Shown in pieces: positions 34,715 to 42,956 of a stretch of DNA of 64,000 nt; positions within the stretch are counted from its first letter, which is position 1, and each line of letters opens with the position of its first letter. The position numbers were made by a program, and so were the translations under genes. This DNA is from Bacteroidota bacterium (GTDB taxonomy: Bacteria; Bacteroidota; Bacteroidia; Bacteroidales; JAGONC01). The notes under the pieces are model-generated. The model was not told where the DNA came from. It made no database searches and worked only from the letters and a program-made list of their open reading frames with translations. The DNA is taken from positions 31,973-95,972 of the forward strand of contig JAPLDP010000070.1 of assembly GCA_026391695.1 (NCBI GenBank), in the 5' to 3' direction.

Positions 34715-35968
34715 ATGAAAAAATTTACCATTATCATTTTCTTAGTGTTTGCTATGATGATAACTCAGGCACAGGACTATCTGATTAGTTTTGCAGGTGC
34801 AGGCGCCACTACCGGGGTAAGCACCGTAAAAGTCGATAACTTAATAAGCGGAGCTACTCTTACCTTAAATGGGGGAGATATTTTACATTTAATCCCGGCA
34901 TCGGGAATTGGTACCCCGGATAATGTTAATGGAGCTTTGCAGATTTATCCCAATCCAATGGCAGAGCAGTCAATTTTGACATTTGTTGCACCAGAAAACG
35001 GCAATGCGGTTATTTGCATTGTTGATTTATCCGGAAGAACTGTTTATCAAATCAGCATATTGCTTTCACCCGGAGCACACAGTTTTCGTGTTTCCGGTAT
35101 TAGCCAGGGTATGTATTTTGTGAAAGTTACCGGTGAAAACTATAACTATTCCACAAAACTGATAAGTCAAAGCAACCTGCAAAGCGAAGCTGGAATTGAG
35201 TATGTTACTTCTGTTAAGAATACCACGGGTAACCAGTTGAAAAGCACTACAGCAACGGTTGATATGCCATACACTGATGGCGATCAGTTACTTTTCAAAG
35301 GCATTTCGGGAATATACAGCACCATAGTTACCGATGTGCCTGTGAGCAGTAAAACAATAACTTTCAATTTTGTAGCATGTACAGATTACGATAACAACAA
35401 TTATACAGTAGTCCAGGTAGATACACAAACATGGATGGCCGAAAACCTGAAAGTAACCCACTACCGCAATGGTGAAGAGATTCCCAACGTAACATCCGGG
35501 GGGGGCTGGTACGATCTTACTACCGGGGCATTATGCTGGTACAATAACGATGAGGCCTCATATAAAATCCTGTACGGCGCCCTGTACAACTGGTATGCCT
35601 TGACTGACAGCCGCAATCTTTGCCCCACAGACTGGCATAGCCCAACTGATGCTGAATGGACCACGCTCTCGACATATCTTGGAGGACAATATGCAGCCGG
35701 AGGGAAGATGAAAGAAACAGGAACCACCCACTGGAATACACCCAATTTTGGAGCAACAAATAGCAGCGGTTTTACAGCTCTTCCGGGAGGATTTCGGAGC
35801 AGCATTGGGGGATTCACCAGTTTGGGCAACAGCATCATCTTCTGGTCTTCGACGGAGTACGGGTCAGGGAACGCATGGAGCTACCACCTGGGCTACGATA
35901 ATGGCTTTGCGATCCGGCTTTACGACAACGACCAGTCTGGTTATAGCGTCAGGTGCGTGAAAGATTAG
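34715..35968 (+). CDS. FISUMP-domain secreted protein with internal sorting-type module
   Basis: A signal peptide (IIIFLVFAMMITQAQ) is followed by a short N-domain, a T9SS-sorting-like module in the middle (IYPNPMAEQSILTF ... GMYFVKV), and a C-terminal FISUMP domain (Fibrobacter succinogenes major paralogous domain; WMAENLKVTHYRNGEEIPNV, YGALYNWYA, LCPTDWHSPTDAEWTTL, FWSSTEY and the final VRCVKD). FISUMP proteins are exported and of unknown function; the fold is related to C-type-lectin/formylglycine-enzyme-like domains. The sorting-type module is normally at the extreme C-terminus, so its central place is odd. 417 residues. Confidence 0.85.
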   Translation: MKKFTIIIFLVFAMMITQAQDYLISFAGAGATTGVSTVKVDNLISGATLTLNGGDILHLIPASGIGTPDNVNGALQIYPNPMAEQSILTFVAPENGNAVICIVDLSGRTVYQISILLSPGAHSFRVSGISQGMYFVKVTGENYNYSTKLISQSNLQSEAGIEYVTSVKNTTGNQLKSTTATVDMPYTDGDQLLFKGISGIYSTIVTDVPVSSKTITFNFVACTDYDNNNYTVVQVDTQTWMAENLKVTHYRNGEEIPNVTSGGGWYDLTTGALCWYNNDEASYKILYGALYNWYALTDSRNLCPTDWHSPTDAEWTTLSTYLGGQYAAGGKMKETGTTHWNTPNFGATNSSGFTALPGGFRSSIGGFTSLGNSIIFWSSTEYGSGNAWSYHLGYDNGFAIRLYDNDQSGYSVRCVKD

Positions 35969-35976
35969 ACTACCTG

Positions 35977-36000
35977 CCTGCGGCAGGCTGGTTTTAATAT
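35977..36000 (+). terminator. terminator after the FISUMP gene
   Basis: gcctg-cg-gcaggc stem followed by tggtttt. The stem is short but GC-rich. Confidence 0.5.
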
Positions 36001-36124
36001 TTCTCTATCTGATAATTTGAGGGTGAAAGACCAACGTACACGGCAACCCTATTTCTTCATCCCCGTATAAATTAATATTCCAAAGGATATTAATGTCTTT
36101 CTATCAAAACAATACATTGTACTT

Positions 36125-37570
36125 ATGATTTCAGTTAAAAAACTTGGCTCGGCGTTATTGCTGGCAACATGTATTTTACTTATTTGCACCTGCAAAAAAG
36201 ATGAGGAATTCAAGCTGAAGGTTCTCACCGAGGACTATGCCCCGTTCAATTATCTAGATAATGGACAGTTAAAAGGAAGCTCCGCCGACCTGGTCAACAG
36301 GATCATGAGTGATCTTGGAGAAGAAGGCACGATTGAAGTTCTTCAATGGGATGCAGCCTATTCACGCCTGCTGAATGAATCGGATATAGCTCTGTTTACA
36401 ACCGACAGAACTCCTGAGAGAAATGACCTCTTTAAATGGGCAGGCCCTATTGCCCGGATAGATCATGCATTCTTTGCCCTGGCCACCTCCGGCCTGATCA
36501 TTAATAATCTTGATGCCGCTAAAGCAGTGAATGGAATAGCAGTGGTGAATGGGTATTCAGCTCAGGAAATGCTTGAATCATACGGATTTCAAAACCTGGT
36601 CATTTGCCAGAACCTGGAAGAGGCCCTGCAGAAATTACTCGACAACCAAGTTGACCTGATCATTGAATCCCGGCATGCCATACAATTGACCCTGCAAAAT
36701 ATGGGACATGACTACAATGAATTGGAAAATGTGTATGTGCTTCAAAGCTATCTCTCGTATATTGCCTTCAATAAGAATGTTCCTGATGACGTTGTGGAAA
36801 AGTGGCAGAATCAGATCAATATTCTCAAGGATAATGGCACGCTCCAACAACTCTATCAGCAGTATATTCCCGGTGACATTGCACCGGGAAAACTACAGAT
36901 TTTCACCGAAGAGAATCCTCCACAGAATTATGCCTGCGGGAGTGATGAATTATGCGGCAGCGCGATAGAGATCGTCAATGATATCAGGAGCCGCACAGGC
37001 TGTCAGGATCCTATCCATTTGGAAAATTGGACCAATGCGTACAACATGACCCTTATCAATCCCAATACGGTATTATTCAGTACCTCACGGAGTGAGGCAC
37101 GGGAAAACCTTTTTGATTGGATTGGGCCTATATGCAGGAATATTTCCAACTTCTACGTTACCACGAGCTCCGGAACTTCAATCAATAGCTTTGAGGAAGC
37201 CAGAGCCCTGTCGGGTATAGGAGTAATATCGGGATGGTATACAGAACAGATTCTGGCTGATTCCGGTTTTACAAACCTGCAGTCCTTTTCAACTCCACTG
37301 GAAGCATTGATACAATTGATGGAAGGTCATGTAGAGGCTGCGGTTTTATCCGATATTTCGATTCAGTATTTAACAGAATCCGCAGGATACACGCCAGATG
37401 ATGTATCTGTGCAGATTGAGGTGGCCACAGCTTATCTGTATATTGCCTTCGGTAAAAATTCAAAATCCGACTATGTCAATGCCTGGAACAATGCATTGAC
37501 GCAGATGAAACAGGATGGGGCATTTGTGACTATCTGGAATGAATGGTACCCGGGACTGCCTTTACCGTGA
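36125..37570 (+). CDS. lipoprotein with two tandem family-3 solute-binding domains
   Basis: A lipoprotein signal (LLLATCILLICTC) is followed by two periplasmic-binding modules of about 225 residues each. The first starts LKVLTEDYAPFNYLDNGQLK and the second LQIFTEENPPQNYACGSDEL. Both keep the T/S-R-x-E-R-x-x-L-F-x-W-x-G-P signature (DRTPERNDLFKWAGP and SRSEARENLFDWIGP). Family-3 proteins bind amino acids or act as sensor modules. No permease gene is near, so it may be a receptor. The second module has an extra cysteine pair. It overlaps the next, convergent gene by 9 bp. Confidence 0.85.
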   Translation: MISVKKLGSALLLATCILLICTCKKDEEFKLKVLTEDYAPFNYLDNGQLKGSSADLVNRIMSDLGEEGTIEVLQWDAAYSRLLNESDIALFTTDRTPERNDLFKWAGPIARIDHAFFALATSGLIINNLDAAKAVNGIAVVNGYSAQEMLESYGFQNLVICQNLEEALQKLLDNQVDLIIESRHAIQLTLQNMGHDYNELENVYVLQSYLSYIAFNKNVPDDVVEKWQNQINILKDNGTLQQLYQQYIPGDIAPGKLQIFTEENPPQNYACGSDELCGSAIEIVNDIRSRTGCQDPIHLENWTNAYNMTLINPNTVLFSTSRSEARENLFDWIGPICRNISNFYVTTSSGTSINSFEEARALSGIGVISGWYTEQILADSGFTNLQSFSTPLEALIQLMEGHVEAAVLSDISIQYLTESAGYTPDDVSVQIEVATAYLYIAFGKNSKSDYVNAWNNALTQMKQDGAFVTIWNEWYPGLPLP

Positions 37571-38065
37571 AAACGGATGCTCCTGCTTCCACATCTTCCA
37601 CACCAGGAAAACCGGGAAAATAAACCATGAGGCATTGGCAGCCAGCACAGATGCTACTGCCGGTGAAGCATGCGGTCCCCAGATCTCTTCACTGCAAATA
37701 ATGACCACGTTGGTAAACATGATCGAAGAATAGATGAAAGTAGGTATCCGTATCCATTCCCTGCCTTTGATGAAGGCATAAATAGCAGCTATATAATAAG
37801 GGCCGAAGACTATGGCATCGAGCCATATTGTGGCTTTGTACCACGGTGGCCTTGCCCATAACAACGGATCAAAGTTTGTTTCCCACCAGTGTACAATGTC
37901 AATCATAAAAGGCAGCGGCCACACCGGATAAGTAAAGTCGCCGGGGTCACTGATGACAATCTGTTCAAGAGAGATATTGTAGCTGACGAAAATCAGGTTA
38001 AAAAGGAAAAAACCGAGATAAATAAAATCCATCGGTCTTTGTTTCAATGGGATGACAGTTCTCAT
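37562..38065 (-). CDS. EXPERA-domain membrane protein (TMEM97/sigma-2-receptor-like)
   Basis: A 167-residue protein with four predicted membrane helices (about residues 12-30, 78-96, 106-124 and 137-155). The arrangement and conserved polar residues fit the EXPERA family of TMEM97/EBP: DFIYLGFFLFNL, DPLLWARPPWYKATIWLD, AIYAFIKGREWIRIPTFIYS, ICSEEIWGPH and NASWFIFPVFLVWKMW. Eukaryotic members isomerise sterols or bind cholesterol; the bacterial role is not known. The next gene upstream on the same strand (18 bp) is a short-chain dehydrogenase, so a lipid-related pair is plausible. Confidence 0.7.
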   Translation of the reverse strand: MRTVIPLKQRPMDFIYLGFFLFNLIFVSYNISLEQIVISDPGDFTYPVWPLPFMIDIVHWWETNFDPLLWARPPWYKATIWLDAIVFGPYYIAAIYAFIKGREWIRIPTFIYSSIMFTNVVIICSEEIWGPHASPAVASVLAANASWFIFPVFLVWKMWKQEHPFSR

Positions 38066-38083
38066 AGGTTAAGTCAGTTTTAA

Positions 38084-38926
38084 TTACTTGTTTATCATAT
38101 TTCGTTCAATTTTCATCCGGGCTGTCCGGGCCATATCTTTTGCCAGCTTTAATCTGAAGCTTGAAAAGTTTGCAATCCAGGCTCCCAGGCGCACGGCAAA
38201 GCCTGAATAAACGAGTGTCTTTGGCCTCAGTGCCAGATTTACCAGGTCATGCGCCACCTCTTCTGCTGTCCCGGATTTGGTGAATAAACGGGATATAAAG
38301 TTCTGATCCGCCTTCATCAAAAGATCCTGTTCAACATCACCAACACGTGATTCAGGTTTTGAATCGGTCTTGATATAACCGGGGAAATACTCGCTGACAA
38401 TAATTTCGCTGTTGGCCCATTCCGATTGCAACGTTCTTGTCCAGGCCGAAAATGCCGCTTTTGAACACACATATGGAGCATAAAATGGTATCCCCATCAT
38501 AAATCCCGGTGAACCCACATTGATGATATGTCCTCCACCCTGCCGGCGCATGTACTTCAGCGCTTGCTGAGTGGCCACCATGGGGCCGATAAGATTAGTA
38601 TTAAAGGCCTTGATCATATCCGCCGGAAGAACCGTTTCGGCAGGTGACACGATGATACAGGCTGCATTATTAATTAAAATGTCGATCTGTCCAAAATGTG
38701 CAACAGTGTCGTCGACCATTTGTCTGGCATGGGTTTCTACTGAGATATCCTTTATAAGGATCAGGGGATCTCTGAGAGATTTGCTGACCTCTTCCAATTT
38801 CTCGGCACGGCGGGCTGCCACAGCCACTTTTGCACCCGCCCTGCTGAATGCTATTGCTGCCGCAGCACCTATGCCGCTGGAAGCGCCGGTTATTAAAACT
38901 ACTTTGTCCTTTAATGGCATGGACAA
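38084..38926 (-). CDS. short-chain dehydrogenase/reductase
   Basis: A 280-residue classical SDR. Cofactor motif: TGASSGIGAAAA; NNAA; catalytic Ser in INVGSPGF, Tyr and Lys in YAPYVCSKAAF. The arginines after the first strand (AARRAEKLEE) favour NADP(H). The C-terminal 40 residues are basic and hydrophobic, perhaps a membrane anchor. Probably transcribed together with the EXPERA gene. The substrate cannot be read. Confidence 0.9.
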   Translation of the reverse strand: MSMPLKDKVVLITGASSGIGAAAAIAFSRAGAKVAVAARRAEKLEEVSKSLRDPLILIKDISVETHARQMVDDTVAHFGQIDILINNAACIIVSPAETVLPADMIKAFNTNLIGPMVATQQALKYMRRQGGGHIINVGSPGFMMGIPFYAPYVCSKAAFSAWTRTLQSEWANSEIIVSEYFPGYIKTDSKPESRVGDVEQDLLMKADQNFISRLFTKSGTAEEVAHDLVNLALRPKTLVYSGFAVRLGAWIANFSSFRLKLAKDMARTARMKIERNMINK

Positions 38927-39051
38927 CTATTAAAAGCTAATTCCTTTTTTCAAAGATATAAAGTTTGTTTAAACCGGTTTGATTTATTATTTTTAGTCCT
39001 TCCATTTTAAATGCAACAAGTAAATCAGTAATAACTTAAAATCAACTGTAT

Positions 39052-39465
39052 ATGTCTATCAATCGCCGTTTATTTGTTAAACAGCTCGGCTTTTTTCTTC
39101 TTATCGCCGTGGCCATCATTATCATGGGTAACAACCTGGTCCCTGGCAGTGATAAAGGGACGATCATCAGGGAATATTCCAATTATCTCAAAGTGAGCAC
39201 AGAATATAATCCCGAGACTAAAAACCGGTTATTCGAGTTTGCGAATATCAGCGGAGAAACATTGCTAATAAAACTCACACCCTATAAGTATCGCCCCTAC
39301 CTTGATGAATTCGATGCACTTCCCGATGGGTTATATACAACAGAAGGCTATGACAATTATGTAGAATTCGAATTGGAACCTGGTGATATCCAATGGCGCG
39401 AATTCATGGTTTCGCAGGTTAGCGTCTGGAAAATGAATATCGAGGTGAGGTTGAAGAAGTCATAA
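39052..39465 (+). CDS. hypothetical exported protein with twin-arginine motif
   Basis: A 137-residue protein of no family known to me. The N-terminus NRRLFVKQLGFFLLIAVAII fits the Tat pattern R-R-x-F-x-K followed by a hydrophobic segment, so it may be exported folded, or simply anchored by this helix. The rest is a small beta-rich domain ending WREFMVSQVSVWKMNIEV. Confidence 0.65.
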   Translation: MSINRRLFVKQLGFFLLIAVAIIIMGNNLVPGSDKGTIIREYSNYLKVSTEYNPETKNRLFEFANISGETLLIKLTPYKYRPYLDEFDALPDGLYTTEGYDNYVEFELEPGDIQWREFMVSQVSVWKMNIEVRLKKS

Positions 39466-39519
39466 AAAAGGGATGAGGCATTTTATCTCCCCTTTCATCC
39501 ATCACTTCAATATTTGCTT

Positions 39520-39527
39520 TAAATTTG
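39520..39527 (+). promoter_or_regulatory. -7 promoter box of the type I restriction operon
   Basis: taaatttg matches TAnnTTTG, 79 bp before the hsdM ATG. The long leader leaves space for regulation. Confidence 0.4.
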
Positions 39528-39606
39528 TTGTATCGCTATACGCGTATTGTGTAATACATCAACAAAATCAATAAGTTAGGTTCACAATAAACACTACCAC
39601 TCCAAT

Positions 39607-41163
39607 ATGACCATCCTCTCCCTCTCCACTCTCGAAACCTGGCTGTGGGACTCAGCCAACATCCTTCGGGGCAGCATCGACTCCAGTGACTTTAAAAACT
39701 ACATCTTTGGGCTGCTTTTTCTAAAGAGAGCCAATGACGTATTTGAAGAAGAGGTCGAAAACATTATGAAGAAAGAGAACCTCAGCCAGAAAGACGCTGA
39801 AGATGAACCATATTTCTGCATACCTGAAGAAGCCCATTGGAAATCTCTCACCGCTAAAACCGAGAATATCGGGGAAGCTCTCGATAAAGCATTTGCCGCC
39901 ATTGAAAGGGATAACACCCAACTGGAAGGGGTGATGACCGCCATTAAATTCGGGGATAAGGAAAAACTCTCCGATGCCGTCCTGCAGAGGCTTCTGAGGC
40001 ACTTCAACCAGTATTCCCTGAGGAATTCTGAACTCTATACCCCTGATGTTTTAGGGGATGCCTATGAGTACCTGATCAAGATGTTTGCCGATGATGCTGG
40101 TAAGAAGGGTGGAGAATTCTATACTCCTAAAGGGGTTGTAAGATTAATCGTCAGACTTATCAAACCCCAACCAAAAAATCTGGTCTTCGACCCAACCTCT
40201 GGTTCTGGCGGCCTATTGATCGAATCAGCCAGGTACATTGCTGAACAACCCAATGGTAAGGTCGGGAATAATATCAATGTCTCTTTGTTCGGACAGGAAA
40301 AGAACCTTGGCACATGGGCCATCTGCAAGATAAACATGATCCTTCACAACTTTATGGATGCCGATATCCGTAAAGGTGATACACTGATTGATCCAAAGCA
40401 CAAGGATGATAAGAACAACCTGATGCTGTTTGACCGTGTTATCGCAAATCCTCCTTTTTCTCAGAATAAATGGTGGACTCCTGCAGAGACAAATAATGAA
40501 AAGAGGCTGGACAAAGACGGTAAAGAAAAGGAGATCACCCCGAACTACAATAAGGTGGTGGTGGATAAATTCGGGCGTTTCCAGTATGGTATCCCGCCCC
40601 GTGGGTATGCCGATCTGGCTTTTCTGCAGCACATGGTGGCTGTTTTGAAAGAAGATGGAAGAATGGGGATTGTGCTGCCTCATGGTACCCTGTTCCGTGG
40701 AGGAACCGAAGGGAGTATCCGGCAGAAACTGCTGGAAAAGGATATTATTGAAGGGATTGTCGGACTTCCATCTGCTCTATTCTATAATACGAGTATCCCA
40801 GCTTCTGTATGGATCATCAACAAATCGAAACCTGAACGGCTGAAGAATAAGGTCATAATTATTGATGCTTCCGGTGAATACAAGGAGGGTAAGGTACAGA
40901 ACCAACTTGAGGAAAAAGATATAGCAAAGGTTGTTGATGCCTATGATAAAGAACAGGACATCGAAAAGTTCATGCGGGTAGTCGGTATGGCTGAGATCAG
41001 GGAGAACGATTACAACCTGAATATCTCAAGGTATATCGATACCAATGAGGCCGAAACAGAGATCGATCTGAAAGCTGTAAGAGAATCTATTACGCGGTTG
41101 GAAGAGAAAGAGAAAGCCATTGATGAGAAGTTGAACCAGTATCTGAAGGAGCTTGGGTTATGA
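39607..41163 (+). CDS. hsdM: type I restriction-modification methyltransferase subunit
   Basis: A 518-residue N6-adenine methyltransferase. The N-terminal HsdM domain (LETWLWDSANILRGSIDSSD) is followed by the SAM-binding motif DPTSGSGGLLIES and the catalytic motif ANPPFSQ. It modifies host DNA as part of HsdM2S and is needed for the restriction complex with HsdR. Its stop codon overlaps the start of the next short frame in an ATGA, so the downstream genes are translationally coupled. Confidence 0.96.
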   Translation: MTILSLSTLETWLWDSANILRGSIDSSDFKNYIFGLLFLKRANDVFEEEVENIMKKENLSQKDAEDEPYFCIPEEAHWKSLTAKTENIGEALDKAFAAIERDNTQLEGVMTAIKFGDKEKLSDAVLQRLLRHFNQYSLRNSELYTPDVLGDAYEYLIKMFADDAGKKGGEFYTPKGVVRLIVRLIKPQPKNLVFDPTSGSGGLLIESARYIAEQPNGKVGNNINVSLFGQEKNLGTWAICKINMILHNFMDADIRKGDTLIDPKHKDDKNNLMLFDRVIANPPFSQNKWWTPAETNNEKRLDKDGKEKEITPNYNKVVVDKFGRFQYGIPPRGYADLAFLQHMVAVLKEDGRMGIVLPHGTLFRGGTEGSIRQKLLEKDIIEGIVGLPSALFYNTSIPASVWIINKSKPERLKNKVIIIDASGEYKEGKVQNQLEEKDIAKVVDAYDKEQDIEKFMRVVGMAEIRENDYNLNISRYIDTNEAETEIDLKAVRESITRLEEKEKAIDEKLNQYLKELGL

Positions 41164-41324
41164 GAGATGGATACAAGGATTACCCGATTGGGATGCTACC
41201 TGAAGAATGGGGGGAAATTCTTGCGACACTGTCGCAACAATTGCCGACACGTAAATTGCTTGAACAGAAGCTATATCAAGCCATTGAATTGGCAAAAAAC
41301 CAGTTAGACCATAGTGACTTATGA
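41160..41324 (+). CDS. 54-residue mini-ORF linking hsdM and hsdS, HsdS-like N-terminus
   Basis: It starts in the ATGA overlap with hsdM and ends in an ATGA overlap with hsdS, so it couples both. The first 18 residues (MRDGYKDYPIGMLPEEWG) are nearly those of HsdS (MKEGYKDTPIGMIPEDWD). The rest (EILATLSQQLPTRKLLEQKL onward) is unrelated to HsdS and predicted helical. It looks like the scar of an hsdS exchange: the old N-terminus fused to foreign sequence, then a new hsdS starting in the same context. It may be just a coupler or a small functional protein. Confidence 0.6.
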   Translation: MRDGYKDYPIGMLPEEWGEILATLSQQLPTRKLLEQKLYQAIELAKNQLDHSDL

Positions 41325-42598
41325 AGGAAGGATACAAGGATACACCGATTGGGATGATCCCTGAAGATTGGGATGTTGTGAAATTGGCGGATATACTTAT
41401 TGAAGGCAGATTAGGGGGTAATTATAATAATGGAGAAACTGAATCTGGGCTTCCTCTGATGAAGATGGGAAACATTGGTAGAGGGAAAATTGATTTAAAA
41501 AAAGTTGAATTTATTCCTATTAACGAGAAGTACCAAAACAATTACATCCTGAAAGAAGGAGATTTACTCTTCAATACAAGAAATACTCTGGAATTAGTTG
41601 GCAAAGTTGCTATTTGGAAAAATGAACTTGATGAGGCATTATATAACTCTAACCTTATGAAAATGACTTTTGATGAGAGAAGGGTCGCATCAAACTATTT
41701 CATGAATTTTGTTTTCAATTCAAAATATTGCATTGAACAGTTGCGAAATATAGCAACTGGTACAACAAGCGTAGCAGCAATATATACAAAGGATTTGCTT
41801 AAACTAAGAATAGCTATACCTACGCTTCCCGAACAATCCAAAATCGCCTCCATCCTCTCCACCGTTGATGATAAAATTGATGCCATCAATGAAAGAATAA
41901 TCCAAACCCGGCAGCTTAAAAACGGCTTGATGCAACGGCTGCTTACCAGAGGCATCGGGCATACAAAATTCAAAGATTCACCGCTGGGGGAGATTCCGGA
42001 GAGCTGGGAGATACACAAATTATCAGATATAGCAATTGTAAATGACCAATCTCTTTCAAATGATACTGATCCTGAATATTCGTTTTACTACATAGATTTA
42101 GCGTCCGTCAAAGTTGGTAAAATAGATTTCCCCAGAACAAAAATCCAGTTCAAGACTGCACCATCGAGAGCAAGACGGATTCTAAAGAATGGAGATGTTA
42201 TGGCAACAGTCAGACCAAATTTGCTTGGATATGCGATAGCAAACTTTGAAACCAATGAAATTATTTGTTCTACTGGTTTTGCAATAATTACCCCTCTTCA
42301 AAAAGCAATAGGTTATTTTATTTATCAAAGCCTTTATTATGAATTACTTCAGTGCCAAATTCAAAGTCTACTGGTAGGTTCAAATTATCCAGCCATAAAT
42401 TCGACTGACGTTGAAAATTTAAGAATTTTGCTTCCTCCATATCCAGAGCAACAGAAAATCTCAGAAATCCTCTTCTCAGTTGATCAAAAGCTTGAAGTTC
42501 TTCAAAAAAAGAAGACCAAATATGAAGAGATGAAGAAGGGATTGATGCAACAATTGCTGACCGGCAAGGTGAGGGTGAAGGTGGACTTAACATTATAG
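41321..42598 (+). CDS. hsdS: type I restriction specificity subunit
   Basis: A 425-residue protein with two target-recognition domains (about 15-160 and 225-370). Each is followed by a conserved helical spacer: LPEQSKIASILSTVDDKIDA ... LKNGLMQRLLTRG and PEQQKISEILFSVDQKLEVL ... MKKGLMQQLLTGK. The two TRDs recognise the halves of a bipartite site, which cannot be deduced here. The TRD parts are AT-richer than the spacers, as expected of exchanged segments. Confidence 0.95.
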   Translation: MKEGYKDTPIGMIPEDWDVVKLADILIEGRLGGNYNNGETESGLPLMKMGNIGRGKIDLKKVEFIPINEKYQNNYILKEGDLLFNTRNTLELVGKVAIWKNELDEALYNSNLMKMTFDERRVASNYFMNFVFNSKYCIEQLRNIATGTTSVAAIYTKDLLKLRIAIPTLPEQSKIASILSTVDDKIDAINERIIQTRQLKNGLMQRLLTRGIGHTKFKDSPLGEIPESWEIHKLSDIAIVNDQSLSNDTDPEYSFYYIDLASVKVGKIDFPRTKIQFKTAPSRARRILKNGDVMATVRPNLLGYAIANFETNEIICSTGFAIITPLQKAIGYFIYQSLYYELLQCQIQSLLVGSNYPAINSTDVENLRILLPPYPEQQKISEILFSVDQKLEVLQKKKTKYEEMKKGLMQQLLTGKVRVKVDLTL

Positions 42599-42956
42599 AA
42601 GATTGTTAAATGTTTCCACGTTTATTGTCAAATGTTGTGTTAAAATATATTTTTATAAAACATTGTATAGTAATATATTAAATGATTGTTTTATCAAATG
42701 TTTGTAAAGCCAAGGTCAAATGTCATAGGTAAAGTACACTGTACTTTTTTTCAAATTGGAAAAAGAACGAGACGATTTATTTTTAATATCAAAAAGCTGA
42801 GATTAGGGAAAATAAGCAAATAGAGTGATAAAAAAAACGCTGATTGATGGTTCAGCGTTTGAGACCTTTGTAGGTTCCAGACCTTAGGTAAAGAACGCCA
42901 CAAAGATACACATAAAAAATTAAAGATCAAAAATATTTTGATTTTAGAGGCAAAAA
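42599..42956. other. intergenic region between hsdS and hsdR
   Basis: AT-rich, 358 bp, no frame worth calling. It contains the hairpin at 42835-42860. hsdR may therefore have its own promoter, unlike hsdM and hsdS. Confidence 0.5.
42831..42860 (-). terminator. terminator-like hairpin facing left
   Basis: aaacgctga (42835-42843) and tcagcgttt (42852-42860) form a 9 bp stem. The T-run lies on the minus strand, so it would stop leftward transcription, although no minus-strand gene lies to its right. Confidence 0.4.

Noticed and set aside
35700..35968. Variable-region-like C-terminus of the FISUMP gene (diversity-generating retroelement target)
   Set aside because: No reverse transcriptase and no near-copy template repeat in the window; FISUMP ends are variable for other reasons.
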